Source: Rhabditoides inermis (Eukaryota; Nematoda; Chromadorea; Rhabditida; Rhabditidae). Taken from it: a stretch of 64,000 bases of DNA. The position numbers and the translations under genes were made by a program. The notes under the pieces are model-generated. The model had not been told where the DNA came from and did no database searches. It saw only the letters and a program-made list of their open reading frames with translations. Shown here piece by piece: positions 1-14,335 of this stretch (position 1 is its first letter; each line of letters opens with the position of its first letter). The stretch covers positions 124,001 through 188,000 of the forward strand of contig CAWZYM010000412.1 in the NCBI GenBank assembly GCA_963966185.1, written 5' to 3'.

Positions 1-1250
<1,250 letters not shown>

Positions 1251-1317
1251 CTCCTATGTTCATACGAAAGAGTAAAAGATCAGAGAGTAGGAGAGAATGC
1301 ATATCAGTATCAGTGAT

Positions 1318-1318
<1 letters not shown>

Positions 1319-1388
<70 letters not shown>
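1319..1388. repeat. (TA)n microsatellite at RTE 5' junction
   Basis: Pure TA tract of about 70 bp directly abutting the 5'-truncated RTE retrotransposon. Confidence 0.95.
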
Positions 1389-1389
<1 letters not shown>

Positions 1390-2699
1390 GTGCAACTTCA
1401 GACCGATTGCTGTACTTCCGACAATGTTCAAGCTGTTTACTCGTATTCTGCTTGGTCGAATGGAGAAGACACTGGATGCAGAACAGTCTGTGGAGCAGGC
1501 GGGATTCAGGAGGACCTTCTCCACAATCGAACATATACACACCGTCCGCGAGCTGATCAACAAATGCTACCCCTATCGCCTCAACCTGGTGCTGATCTTT
1601 CTGGACTATGAAAAGGCATACGACTCTGTTGAATTTAACGCTGTCTGGAATGCACTTCATCGACAGGGAATCAATCCGAAGCTGGTACGACTGCTTGAGA
1701 TGATCTACAGCAATGCGAAATCAAAAATCAAAGTGGGCAGTGAAGCTGTTGAAGTAGAAGTGAAACGAGGAGTACGACAGGGTTGTGTACTCAGCCCGGC
1801 CCTATTCAACGCTATTCTCGAGGATGTGCTACGACGAGTGGACTGGAGTAGATGTGGACTGGATATCGACGGAGAAAGAATGAGCCATCTACGATACGCA
1901 GATGATCTAATCCCGGTGGCGAGAAGCAAGACGATGGCTCAGAAGATGCTCGACGACATAGAAAGAGAAAGCTATCGGACTTCGCATTGAACCCAGGTAC
2001 TTGAATTCGTCTGCTCAGGAACTCTGCTATCGGACTTCGCATTTCAAAGAAGAAGACCGTCTACATATCGAATGGCCCTCGTGCTGACCTACTACTGAGA
2101 GGAGAGCTGCTGGAGCGAGCAGACGAATTCAAGTACCTGGGTTCAATGGTGTCAGTGAAGAAGGACGAGAAGGAGCTACAAAGAAGAATAGGATCTGGAT
2201 GGGCGGCATTCAACCTGCACAGGCCTTTTCTAACTTCTAGAATGTGAATATGATCATGAAGAGGAATGTATGGAAAGTCTGTATCCTGCCGAGCCTGACG
2301 TACGCGGCAGAAACATGGTGTCTGAAAGTGGAGCAGAAGGAGAAGCTGCAACGAGTGCAACGAAGGATGGAGAGGGCGATGATAGGAGTGACGCTGTTGG
2401 ATCGAGTGCGCAACACGGAGGTGCGGAGAAGGACAGGACTGGAGGATGTACGAGAAGTTATATGGAAGAAGAAGACGACGTGGGCGAGGAAGATGGCGAG
2501 CGATGACAGATGGTCACGAAGGGTGACGGAGTGGTACCCGAGAGACAAGACAAGGCGGGTTGGAGCGCCCTACGTGTTCTGGTGCGACGACTTGAAGGAA
2601 GTTCTGGTGCGAGGAGGACGTATCGGAGCTGAGTGGAATCAATTGGCACGAGGAAACCCCGAGGATGGAAGCAAGGCGATTGCAGGATCAGCGCCGTAA
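1389..2699 (+). pseudogene. RTE reverse transcriptase, fragmented
   Basis: Frame 1389-1990 shows the RT palm: LDYEKAYDSVE (motif A, first Asp), GVRQGCVLSPALFN (motif B) and RYADDL (motif C, catalytic YADD). The C-terminal part resumes in another frame at 2244-2699 with LPSLTYAAETW, a signature of RTE ORF2 C-termini. Between them, around 1988-2040, a 29-bp inverted copy of downstream sequence and a duplicated 17-bp piece break the frame. The apurinic endonuclease domain is missing at the 5' end. It resembles nematode RTE-1-like proteins, from family knowledge rather than a search. Not functional. Confidence 0.85.
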
Positions 2700-2760
2700 A
2701 CTATTGCAAACACCATATTCACGACGATTCTGAATAAATGATTTGATTTGATTTGATATA
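1389..2760 (+). mobile_element. RTE-clade non-LTR retrotransposon, 5'-truncated
   Basis: Only the reverse transcriptase half and C-terminal domain remain. The 3' end is a run of tgatt units after aataaa, the tail style of RTE elements. It starts abruptly at a TA microsatellite and lies inside the satellite-like repeat family that resumes at about 2770, so it inserted into that family. Confidence 0.85.
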
Positions 2761-2763
2761 TAT

Positions 2764-3300
2764 ATATATTAATTTCTGATCTACTGATCGGCTTTGACCG
2801 CGGAGGCGCGCGAAGCGTGCCGGAGCGCTTTCTATGTGCATACGAGAGTGAAAGATCAGAGAGTAGGAGAGAATGCATATCAGTATCAGTGATCAATATA
2901 TTATTATAATTACTGATCTACTGATCGACTTTGACCGCGAAGGCGCGCGAAGCGTGCCGGAGCGCCTTCTATGTGCATACGAAAGAGTAAAAAATCAATG
3001 AGACGGAGAAAATGCATATCAGTATCAGTGATCAATATATTATTATAAATACTGATCTACTGATCGGCTTTGACCGCGGAGGCGCGAGAAGCGTGCCGGA
3101 TCGCCTTCTATGTGCATACGAAAGAGTGAAAAGTCAGAGAGTCGGAGAAAATGCATATCAGTATCAGTGATCAATGTATTATTATAATTACTGATCTACT
3201 GATATGCTCTGACCGCGGAGCGTGCCGGAGCGCCTTCTATGAGCATAGTAAATACATCTGTGGAAAAGCAGTCAACCAGATACTATTAACCAGATACTGA
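2764..3300 (+). repeat. About 138-bp tandem satellite, ~4 copies
   Basis: Units contain ctactgatcggctttgaccg, gcgtgccggagcgcc, tatgtgcatacga and gcatatcagtatcagtga. Starts recur near 2781, 2919, 3057 and 3198. The same unit is present inside both 2931-bp repeats. Confidence 0.9.
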
Positions 3301-3467
3301 TAGACTGTGACACTTTCCAATTATTAAAAACTACTGAAAAATATAAAAAGGGAATAAATAAAAATCAGTCATCTACTGAAAGACTGACAACAATTCTTCT
3401 AGAGCACATATCAAGTCAATCTATATATCAATCGATAGATAATTTTCTCTTTTTTATAACTATATTT

Positions 3468-3488
3468 CTAGCGCGCGAAGCGCGCTAG
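3468..3488. repeat. Hairpin marking start of repeat unit 1
   Basis: ctagcgcgc-gaa-gcgcgctag: a perfect 9-bp inverted repeat with a 3-nt loop, followed within 50 bp by tatggtgtccgtccgtccgt. Confidence 0.95.
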
Positions 3489-4464
3489 TCGCAGCGCCGC
3501 TGCGCCGCTCTGGCTAAATGTCCTATGGTGTCCGTCCGTCCGTATCTCCACAAGGCCCACCGACGTATGGATTGCTACAAATTTGACATCTTCTTGAAGC
3601 CCTCGATCTGGAGATGCGGTATAAAATAGAGGTTTTTGATAACTCTCCTCTCCGCGGACTTATAAGGCAAAACGTGACGGTTAGACAATCCGGCGAAATA
3701 GACTGCAAAAAGGCAAGAGTCAGACACTGAGCGACGAAATAGTGTGTCAATGATGAGAGGGAAAAGAAAGGCGGGGCCACAATTTATGCCTCTTTGAGTA
3801 TACCTTACAAGAACGATAACTGCGAATCGCAGACTTCAGCTATCGAAAAACGATTTCGATGTCACTCCTCTACACTCCCTTACCTACAAATCTGCCCGTA
3901 ATCTTTTTATAACTCTTTCTGGTTAGCTTTCACGAAGTGATTTAATCGAGGCGAGGCGAGACCAAACATTTGTCGCGGGCTGTTTAAGAAAACTAGGCAA
4001 TCGTGTAAGGTCTCCCTTTACTACAACATGCATATAGGTGGCCACTACACTTCTACCGAAATTTGCATCATTTTGTGACCTCTGACGCCCGCTATCAATT
4101 AAATTCCTCTAATCGACGTCGTTTTATTGCCCCGCGACGAGAGAGTGTGGCGAGGTGAGAGTGCGCCAGCTGCCAGTCTGTCTGCTGTTAGAGAAAGAGA
4201 CAGTCAATTGTGCAAATGAGCGAGAACATCACCATGCACTACAAAACAGCTAACCACACTCCAAAAAACTGCGCTAATTTTATTTTTTGAGCAAATACTA
4301 TAAAATATTACTATATGCACTCACGTCATTCTATATTCAATCAGGGAAGTGAGGCGAGGCGTAATACATGTAACCTCCTTTTCTCATCCCTCTCCTTTTC
4401 TCATCCCTCTCTTTCTCGTCTCTCTTTCTCTTTCTTTCTCTCTTTCTCTCCCTCTCTCCCTCTC

Positions 4465-4503
<39 letters not shown>

Positions 4504-4810
4504 CTCTCTCTCTCTCTTGATTTTTTTAATAAAAGACCAGTGATAACTATAAATTATATTTGTATCTATAATAAAAATAAAAATTGTCAACCAGATTCTG
4601 ATAGGCTTTACCGCGGAGTGTGCCGGAGCGCCCTCTATGTGTATACGAGAGAGTGAAAGATCAGAGAGTAGGAAAGTAGGAGTCGGAGAAAATGCATATC
4701 AGTAGCAGTGATCAATTTATTCTTATTATTACTGATCTACTGATAGGATTTGACTGCGGAGGCGCGCGGACCAGCTGTCTATGATCGTAGGCGAGAGTAG
4801 ATATTTTATA

Positions 4811-5330
4811 ATATTAGATCCGTGATAACTAATCATTGTCAACCAGCTACTGATAGGATTTGACCGCGGAGGCGCGCGGAGCGGCTGTCTGTGATCATAG
4901 GCGAGAGTAGAGATTTTATAATATTAGATCCGTGATAACTAATCATTGTCAACCAGCTACTGATAGAATTTGAGCGCGGAGCGGCTGTCTGTGATCATAG
5001 GCGAGAGTAGATATTTTATAATATTAGATCCGTGATAACTAATCATTGTCAACCAGCTATTGATAGAATTTGATCGCGGAGCGGCTGTCTGTGATCATAG
5101 GCGAGAGTAGAGATTTTATAATATTAGATCCGTGATAACTAATCATTGTCAACCAGCTACTGATAGAATATGAGCGCGTAGCGGTTGTCTGTGATCATAG
5201 GCGAGAGTAGATATTTTATAATATTAGATCCGTGATAACTAATCATTGTCAACCAGCTACTGATAGAATTTGACCGCGGAGGCGCGCGGAGCGGCTATCT
5301 ATGATCGTAGAGTAGTTATTTTATGAAAAG
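4811..5330 (+). repeat. 100-110-bp subrepeats in unit 1
   Basis: atattagatccgtgataact recurs at 4811, 4921, 5021, 5121 and 5221, each followed by tcattgtcaaccagct and a gcgga-rich block. Confidence 0.9.
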
Positions 5331-6398
5331 TGAGAGACGAGAAAGTGAAAGATCAGAGAGTATAAGAAAATGCATATCTGTATCAGTGATTAATGTAATA
5401 TTATAATTACTGATCTACTGATAGAGTTTTAACGCGGAGGCGCGCGGAGCGTGCCGGAGCGCCTCCTGTGTGCATCCGAGAGAGTGAAATATCAGAGAGT
5501 CGGAGAGAATGCATATCAGTAACAGTGATCAATATATTTTATTATTACTGATCTACTAATAGAATTTGACCGCGGAGGCGCGCGAAGCGTGCCGGAGCGC
5601 CCTCCATGTGCATACGAGAGAGATATCAGAGTCGAAAAAAATGCATATCAGTAACAGTGATCAATATATTCTTATTATTACTGATCTACTGATAGACTTT
5701 GACCGCGGAGGCGCGCGAAGCGTGCCGGAGCGCCTCCTATGTGCATCCGAGAAAGTGAAATATCAGAGAGTCGGAGAGAACACATATCAGTAACAGTGAT
5801 AAATATATTCTTATTATTACTGATCTACTGATAGACTTTGACCGCGGAGGCGCGCGAAGCGTGCCGGAGCGCCTCCTATGTGCATCCGAGAAAGTGAAAT
5901 ATCAGAGAGTCGGAGAGAATGCATATCAGTAACAGTAATCAATATATTCTCATTATTACTGATCTACTGATCGGCTTTCACCGCGGAGGCGCGCGAAGCG
6001 TGCCGGAGCGCCCTCCATGTGCATACGAGAGTAAAATATCAGAGAGTAGGAGAAAATGCAAATCAGTATCAGTGATCATTATTGCTATTTTTATTACTGC
6101 TCTACTGATATGCTCTGACAGCAGAGCGTGCCGGAGCGCCTTCTATGAGCATAGTAAATACATCTGTAGAAAAGCAGTCAACCAGATACTATCAACCAGA
6201 TAGACTGTGACACTTTCTAATTATTTGAAATTACTGAAAATAAAAAAAAATAAGGAAAGAAACAAAGATCAGCCATCTACTGGAAGACTGACAACAGCAC
6301 TTCTAGCACAGCTCCTAATAGCACTTTCAGAGCACAAATCAAGTCAATCTATATATCAATCGATAGATAATTTTCTCCTCTATTTTATACCTATATTT

Positions 6399-6419
6399 CT
6401 AGCGCGCGAAGCGCGCTAG
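6399..6419. repeat. Hairpin marking start of repeat unit 2
   Basis: Identical 9-bp/3-nt hairpin to that at 3468, exactly 2931 bp later. Confidence 0.95.
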
Positions 6420-7395
6420 TCGCAGCGCCGCTGCGCCGCTCTGGCTAAATGTCCTATGGTGTCCGTCCGTCCGTATCTCCACAAGGCCCACCGACGTATG
6501 GATTGCTACAAATTTGACATCTTCTTGAAGCCCTCGATCTGGAGATGCGGTATAAAATAGAGGTTTTTGATAACTCTCCTCTCCGCGGACTTATAAGGCA
6601 AAACGTGACGGTTAGACAATCCGGCGAAATAGACTGCAAAAAGGCAAGAGTCAGACACTGAGCGACGAAATAGTGTGTCAATGATGAGAGGGAAAAGAAA
6701 GGCGGGGCCACAATTTATGCCTCTTTGAGTATACCTTACAAGAACGATAACTGCGAATCGCAGACTTCAGCTATCGAAAAACGATTTCGATGTCACTCCT
6801 CTACACTCCCTTACCTACAAATCTGCCCGTAATCTTTTTATAACTCTTTCTGGTTAGCTTTCACGAAGTGATTTAATCGAGGCGAGGCGAGACCAAACAT
6901 TTGTCGCGGGCTGTTTAAGAAAACTAGGCAATCGTGTAAGGTCTCCCTTTACTACAACATGCACATAGGTGGCCACTACACTTCTACCGAAATTTGCATC
7001 ATTTTGTGACCTCTGACGCCCGCTATCAATTAAATTCCTCTAATCGACGTCGTTTTATTGCCCCGCGACGAGAGAGTGTGGCGAGGTGAGAGTGCGCCAG
7101 CTGCCAGTCTGTCTGCTGTTAGAGAAAGAGACAGTCAATTGTGCAAATGAGCGAGAACATCACCATGCACTACAAAACAGCTAACCACACTCCAAAAAAA
7201 TGCGCTAATTTTATTTTTTGAGCAAATACTATAAAATATTACTATATGCACTCACGTCATTCTATATTCAATCAGGGAAGTGAGGCGAGGCGTAATACAT
7301 GTAACCTCCTTTTCTCATCCCTCTCCTTTTCTCATCCCTCTCTTTCTCGTCTCTCTTTCTCTTTCTTTCTCTCTTTCTCTCCCTCTCTCCCTCTC

Positions 7396-7430
<35 letters not shown>

Positions 7431-9329
7431 CTCTCTCTCTCTCTTGATTTTTTTAATAAAAGACCAGTGATAACTATAAATTATATTTGTATCTATAATA
7501 AAAATAAAAATTGTCAACCAGATTCTGATAGGCTTTACCGCGGAGTGTGCCGGAGCGCCCTCTATGTGTATACGAGAGAGTGAAAGATCAGAGAGTAGGA
7601 AAGTAGGAGTCGGAGAAAATGCATATCAGTAGCAGTGATCAATTTATTCTTATTATTACTGATCTACTGATAGGATTTGACTGCGGAGGCGCGCGGACCA
7701 GCTGTCTATGATCGTAGGCGAGAGTAGATATTTTATAATATTAGATCCGTGATAACTAATCATTGTCAACCAGCTACTGATAGGATTTGACCGCGGAGGC
7801 GCGCGGAGCGGCTGTCTGTGATCATAGGCGAGAGTAGAGATTTTATAATATATTAGATCCGTGATAACTAATCATTGTCAACCAGCTACTGATAGAATTT
7901 GAGCGCGGAGCGGCTGTCTGTGATCATAGGCGAGAGTAGATATTTTATAATATTAGATCCGTGATAACTAATCATTGTCAACCAGCTATTGATAGAATTT
8001 GATCGCGGAGCGGCTGTCTGTGATCATAGGCGAGAGTAGAGATTTTATAATATTAGATCCGTGATAACTAATCATTGTCAACCAGCTACTGATAGAATAT
8101 GAGCGCGTAGCGGTTGTCTGTGATCATAGGCGAGAGTAGATATTTTATAATATTAGATCCGTGATAACTAATCATTGTCAACCAGCTACTGATAGAATTT
8201 GACCGCGGAGGCGCGCGGAGCGGCTATCTATGATCGTAGAGTAGTTATTTTATGAAAAGTGAGAGACGAGAAAGTGAAAGATCAGAGAGTATAAGAAAAT
8301 GCATATCTGTATCAGTGATTAATGTAATATTATAATTACTGATCTACTGATAGAGTTTTAACGCGGAGGCGCGCGGAGCGTGCCGGAGCGCCTCCTGTGT
8401 GCATCCGAGAGAGTGAAATATCAGAGAGTCGGAGAGAATGCATATCAGTAACAGTGATCAATATATTTTATTATTACTGATCTACTAATAGAATTTGACC
8501 GCGGAGGCGCGCGAAGCGTGCCGGAGCGCCCTCCATGTGCATACGAGAGAGATATCAGAGAGTCGAAAAAAATGCATATCAGTAACAGTGATCAATATAT
8601 TCTTATTATTACTGATCTACTGATAGACTTTGACCGCGGAGGCGCGCGAAGCGTGCCGGAGCGCCTCCTATGTGCATCCGAGAAAGTGAAATATCAGAGA
8701 GTCGGAGAGAACACATATCAGTAACAGTGATAAATATATTCTTATTATTACTGATCTACTGATAGACTTTGACCGCGGAGGCGCGCGAAGCGTGCCGGAG
8801 CGCCTCCTATGTGCATCCGAGAAAGTGAAATATCAGAGAGTCGGAGAGAATGCATATCAGTAACAGTAATCAATATATTCTCATTATTACTGATCTACTG
8901 ATCGGCTTTCACCGCGGAGGCGCGCGAAGCGTGCCGGAGCGCCCTCCATGTGCATACGAGAGTAAAATATCAGAGAGTAGGAGAAAATGCAAATCAGTAT
9001 CAGTGATCATTATTGCTATTTTTATTACTGCTCTACTGATATGCTCTGACAGCAGAGCGTGCCGGAGCGCCTTCTATGAGCATAGTAAATACATCTGTAG
9101 AAAAGCAGTCAACCAGATACTATCAACCAGATAGACTGTGACACTTTCTAATTATTTGAAATTACTGAAAATAAAAAAAAATAAGGAAAGAAACAAAGAT
9201 CAGCCATCTACTGGAAGACTGACAACAGCACTTCTAGCACAGCTCCTAATAGCACTTTCAGAGCACAAATCAAGTCAATCTATATATCAATCGATATATA
9301 ATTTTCTCCTCTATTTTATACCTATAATT
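6399..9329 (+). repeat. 2931-bp tandem repeat, unit 2
   Basis: Near-identical second copy of 3468-6398. Differences are few and small (a shorter CT tract near 7400, a TA insertion near 7850, scattered substitutions), so the duplication is recent or homogenised. No credible gene. Confidence 0.95.
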
Positions 9330-9350
9330 CTAGCGCGCGAAGCGCGCTAG
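9330..9350. repeat. Third hairpin, closing the tandem array
   Basis: Same hairpin. Here the following sequence switches to a different family (cactttttcatactaat, then tatggcgtccgtctgtctgt) that keeps the same hairpin plus CCGTC layout. Confidence 0.95.
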
Positions 9351-11240
9351 TCACTTTTTCATACTAATATTTACTATGGCGTCCGTCTGTCTGTCTGTCT
9401 TTCCGGATCGATATCTCTCTTCAAAACCAATCCTACTTGTTGAATTTTTCAAAAAAGTTTTCTCTTATACTAATATCGCAAAATTCCAAATATCTCGTCA
9501 ATAGCGATCTCCTGATCATAGTTATCACCTAATCTCTTAACTATGGAGAAAATTTTCAAAATACTTCAATTAGAACGAAACTTGGAGGGTAGGTGAATCG
9601 ACCTAGAAAAAGTCGATAGCCGCGATACCAGCTGCCTTTGACCTCATCTTCATGCCCAAATAGGCGTATGTACCCAAAACGCACCCAAAATTCATGATCT
9701 TCGATTCCTATAAAAATTGAATAGAAGAAAGATCACGTATAATAGATTATAGAAACTGGTTTCTTTTTTTGAAAAGTCACCAAATATGGCAAATATGATC
9801 GACTTTTCGTACAGACGAGATAGAGGGTCCAATTTGTAAACTTAAGCTTTTATGGGCAAAAAAGCCCTACTGTCAAAGTTTCAGATCGATCGGACTTTGT
9901 CTTCATACAGTATTAGACATTTCCTGAGCGCGCGTTACTTGCTGGGGTCGCGCCCACCGGATTGCTCGCTACCAGCCGCCAGGTCAACCGATCGATATCG
10001 AATAGTTGGCATTCGCAAAAGTGACCCATATTCACTCAGTTGTGTTTTTTGATTGGAATAAGTCTACATATAACAATAATGGATTGAGTCAGTGGAAAAA
10101 GACAAAATTTCTATCTTCAACGAATAACTTTGACAAAACGAAAAGTTGAAGGTTGAAAGTTAAGTAAAAAGTTTCGAGACGTCAATAGATAGTGCTTTCT
10201 AACGATCAAATCAACCTCAAACTGTTTCGAACTCCTTCACACGTGCGCACAACGTGTTAGGGCGCGCCAGCCGGCTTCTTTTCTCGAAGTCATTGTAGAC
10301 GTAATATAGAACTATGTACTGCTTCTTTTTTTCAGTTGAAACTAAGTTTTGAGTTTATTATTTGTACTCTTGTACATATTCAGCCTGAATTTCCGCTTTT
10401 CGATGCAGTACAGTGTCGAGTGGAAGTGAGGTGAGGTGAGAATCGAGTTCACCTTACATGTCATTCGGCAAGCACAGGCGGTCAAATTATATTTTTATAA
10501 CGTGAGAGAGTAGACAGTAGGGAGAGAAGACAGTAGAGGAGAGAGTAGTACTTTCTGTTTTTCGATATCGATATTTTTTATTTTTTCAACTATTCGATAT
10601 CGATCGGTTGACCTGGCGGCTGGTAGCGAGCAATCCGGTGGGCGCGACCCCAGCAAGTAACGCGCGCTCAGGAAATGTCTAATACTGTATGAAGACAAAG
10701 TCCGATCGATCTGAAACTTTGACAGTAGGGCTTTTTTGCCCATAAAAGCTTAAGTTTACAAATTGGACCCTCTATCTCGTCTGTACGAAAAGTCGATCAT
10801 ATTTGCCATATTTGGTGACTTTTCAAAAAAAGAAACCAGTTTCTATAATCTATTATACGTGATCTTTCTTCTATTCAATTTTTATAGGAATCGAAGATCA
10901 TGAATTTTGGGTGCGTTTTGGGTACATACGCCTATTTGGGCATGAAGATGAGGTCACAGGCAGCTGGTATCGCGGCTATCGACTTTTTCTAGGTCGATTC
11001 ACCTACCCTCCAAGTTTCGTTCTAATTGAAGTATTTTGAAAATTTTCTCCATAGTTAAGAGATTAGGTGATAACTATGATCAGGAGATCGCTATTGACGA
11101 GATATTTGGAATTTTGCGATATTAGTATAAGAGAAAACTTTTTTGAAAAATTCAACAAGTAGGATTGGTTTTGAAGAGAGATATCGATCCGGAAAGACAG
11201 ACAGACAGACAGACGCCATAGTAAATATTAGTATGAAAGG
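9351..11240. mobile_element. Foldback element with ~650-bp inverted arms
   Basis: 9359-10006 and about 10589-11237 are inverted copies (symmetry sum 20595-20596), separated by a loop of about 580 bp. The arms end in catactaatatttactatgg and gtccgtctgtctgt. No transposase is visible, so this is a non-autonomous foldback or MITE-like element. Confidence 0.85.
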
Positions 11241-11452
11241 GTGAGAGATAGAGAGATATCGATCCGGAAAGACAGACAGACAGACAGACGCCATAGTAAA
11301 TATTAGTATGAAAGAACGTGTGGGGGTATGAACCTCAGATGCGTACGTTAAACGACGCAACATGTGATTGAAGTAAGCAAACACAAAAATGCCGATTCAC
11401 AATGTAGTATACAGTAGTACTAATAACGCTACTACTATGGCAGTACTAACTA

Positions 11453-12540
11453 CTATGGCAGTACTAACGTCAATAGATAGTGCTTTCTAACGATCAAATC
11501 AACCTCAAACTGTTTCGAACCTTTTCACACGTGCGCACAACGTGTTAGGGCGCGCCAGCCGGCTTCTTTTCTCGAAGTCATTGTAGACGTAATATAGAAC
11601 TATGTACTGCTTCTTTTTTTCAGTTGAAACTAAGTTTTGAGTTTATTATTTGTACTCTTGTACATATTCAGCCTGAATTTCCGCTTTTCGATGCAGTACA
11701 GTGTCGAGTGGAAGTGAGGTGAGGTGAGAATCGAGTTCACCTTACATGTCATTCGGCAAGCACAGGCGGTCAAATTATATTTTTATAACGTGAGAGAGTA
11801 GACAGTAGGGAGAGAAGACAGTAGAGGAGAGAGTAGTACTTTCTGTTTTTCGATATCGATATTTTTTATTTTTTCAACTATTCGATATCGATCGGTTGAC
11901 CTGGCGGCTGGTAGCGAGCAATCCGGTGGGCGCGACCCCAGCAAGTAACGCGCGCTCAGGAAATGTCTAATACTGTATGAAGACAAAGTCCGATCGATCT
12001 GAAACTTTGACAGTAGGGCTTTTTTGCCCATAAAAGCTTAAGTTTACAAATTGGACCCTCTATCTCGTCTGTACGAAAAGTCGATCATATTTGCCATATT
12101 TGGTGACTTTTCAAAAAAAGAAACCAGTTTCTATAATCTATTATACGTGATCTTTCTTCTATTCAATTTTTATAGGAATCGAAGATCATGAATTTTGGGT
12201 GCGTTTTGGGTACATACGCCTATTTGGGCATGAAGATGAGGTCACAGGCAGCTGGTATCGCGGCTATCGACTTTTTCTAGGTCGATTCACCTACCCTCCA
12301 AGTTTCGTTCTAATTGAAGTATTTTGAAAATTTTCTCCATAGTTAAGAGATTAGGTGATAACTATGATCAGGAGATCGCTATTGACGAGATATTTGGAAT
12401 TTTGCGATATTAGTATAAGAGAAAACTTTTTTGAAAAATTCAACAAGTAGGATTGGTTTTGAAGAGAGATATCGATCCGGAAAGACAGACAGACAGACAG
12501 ACGCCATAGTAAATATTAGTATGAAAGGGTGAAGCGCGCC
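11453..12540. repeat. Tandem duplicate of foldback loop plus right arm
   Basis: 11453-12538 repeats 10165-11250 at a constant offset of 1288 bp. It ends in gcgcgccggagcgctag, an imperfect reverse partner of the ctagcgcgc terminus at 9330. The stretch 11250-11452 carries a second arm end and a block (gaacctcagatgcgtacg...) that recurs at about 12645 and, inverted, near 16720. Confidence 0.85.
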
Positions 12541-12603
12541 GGAGCGCTAGGTATACACAAATAGAAAAATAGAAGAATAGTTCGTCTTGCATGTTTGATA
12601 GTT

Positions 12604-14057
12604 GGCGCCCGGGTTGCAGTGTACCTCCGAGCCTTTTTCCGATCCGATGAACCTCAGATGCGTACGTTAAACGACGCAACATGTGATTGAAGTAAGCAAA
12701 CACAAAAATGCCGATTCACAATGTAGTATACAGTAGTACTAATAACGCTACTACTATGGCAGTACTAACGAAGGGCGAGTTATCAGTAGTTCCAAAGTAG
12801 TGCTCGTTAGTTTCAGTAGTACTTTAGTATTGGGGAAACACTGTGGCACTACATACGTTGCGTTTGGCCAAACCGCGCCCCATTGACCATATTTTAGTTA
12901 AAGTATGACACAATGATATTGGAGAGTATGGTAGCCGCCCACGTGTTTTCCAGGATAGTTCTTCCCGTGTTGTTGTTGTGGTAGTGAAAGAAGGTTGTGT
13001 GTGAGTGATGCTGTTCTGATGTTCTTGTGATGTACTGATGACGTGGTTGTATTGATTTATTGAGTGCTGTGTTGCTGTGACTGAGATCGTGTTGTATCAA
13101 AGTAATCGCTTTCCGTGTCGTTCTGGTTGGTTTTTTTTCCGATGAGAATAGCTGAATATATATGTATTTTGGCAAGAGCCTAGCATACTTTTTTGAAGTA
13201 TCCCCACCTAGCTTTCCGCTACAAAATTCAGTATCCCAACAAAGACGCTTTATTCGCTTCAGTTCGGCAGTACGGGTTTCGACAGTCTGGACATGGCTTT
13301 GTACCCGTCGACTCTCGTCTTCACTTGTTTGATGGCCTCCTCTTCTCCCGGGCAGTCGGCGTTGTCGGGCAATCGAATGAAGATCCATTGATCAGCACAC
13401 GTCGCCGTCACGTTTGGTCTAGAAACGAGTTGAGACATGTTCAGAGTTCAGAGACACGGTGCAAATGGAGACATGTTTAGAGACATGATACGGATAGATA
13501 CATGTTTAGAGACATGGTGTGAACAGAGACATGTTTAGAGACATGGTACGAAAAGAGACATAACATGTTTCTATGGTAGTTTCGATTTGTGCCTAATTTC
13601 TTCACGACCTCACGAATAATGCAGTGAGTGTTCGTAACGAATTTCACTGTACGCTTTTCGCTTTTTTTAGTTTAATGTGTCCAGCCAAAGCGATAGTCAT
13701 CCTATGTACCTCGCGCGCAGCTCGGGCCTCGGGATACTGTGCTCTAACCACTCTCTTGTTTTGTGCGCTATTGCCGCGAGCTGACTCTCCGTCTTCCTCT
13801 GATCTACCCCACAGTGCTTATTGAAGAATTAAACTACAAGTCATTATGAAAACATATACATACAACAACAAAAACATCTACGAAAAAAACTTTTTTTCCT
13901 GTTTTGTTCTCATCCATTTCCACTTCGCAAAAGCAAAACATTTCTCTATCGACTGATTTTCACTGATACACCCACTCACTGGGGTCCCAGAAAATGACAA
14001 CGGCTTCCGTCACTGATGATTCCTATGCAGACCTTGTCACTGTTTGTCCAATCTGAA

Positions 14058-14085
<28 letters not shown>
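12604..14085. repeat. Left arm of a 4.2-kb palindrome
   Basis: Inverted copy of 15290-16771 with symmetry sum 29375 (axis 14687.5). The arms are nearly identical, including a candidate terminal exon. The outer end starts ggcgcccgggttgc. Confidence 0.95.
13259..13418 (-). CDS. Candidate terminal exon, Cys/DQWI-EEEA family (left-arm copy)
   Basis: A consensus acceptor (tttctag) precedes a 160-bp open stretch ending in a stop. One base completes the incoming codon, then 53 codons follow. The peptide contains CADQWIFIRLPDN and CPGEEEA. The same phase, the DQWI motif and a CPxEEEA motif recur in an independent exon at 17961-18087, which argues for real coding sequence. Function unknown; probably part of a small Cys-containing, possibly secreted host protein. 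No upstream exon was identified in the arm, so this may be a captured gene fragment. Confidence 0.5.
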
Positions 14086-14138
<53 letters not shown>

Positions 14139-14192
14139 CTCTCGCTCTCTCTCTCTCTCGTTCTCTCGCTCTCTCTCTCTCTCTCTCTCTCG

Positions 14193-14286
<94 letters not shown>

Positions 14287-14292
14287 CTCTCG

Positions 14293-14331
<39 letters not shown>
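14061..14331. repeat. (CT)n tract with CTCG interruptions
   Basis: About 270 bp of CT repeat at the inner end of the left palindrome arm; its partner is the 165-bp GA tract at 15150. Confidence 0.97.

Positions 14332-14335
<4 letters not shown>

Larger units (their letters stand above)
3468..6398 (+). repeat. 2931-bp tandem repeat, unit 1
   Basis: Every landmark recurs exactly 2931 bp downstream (3523/6454, 4315/7246, 5919/8850, 6207/9138). The unit holds the terminal hairpin, a region with a CT tract, an array of 100-110-bp subunits (about 4811-5330) and about seven 130-160-bp satellite subunits. I see no credible gene in it. Confidence 0.95.

Noticed and set aside
9852..12031. Repeated MGKKALLSKFQIDRTLSS frame in three copies
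   Set aside because: Occurs in both arms of a foldback element; short, no family resemblance, and its C-terminus differs between arms. Better explained as repeat DNA.
12894..13388. 164-aa frame duplicated at 15987-16481
   Set aside because: It is a different reading of the palindrome arm. The spliced exon frame in the same DNA has an acceptor and an independent paralogue, so the long frame is probably chance.
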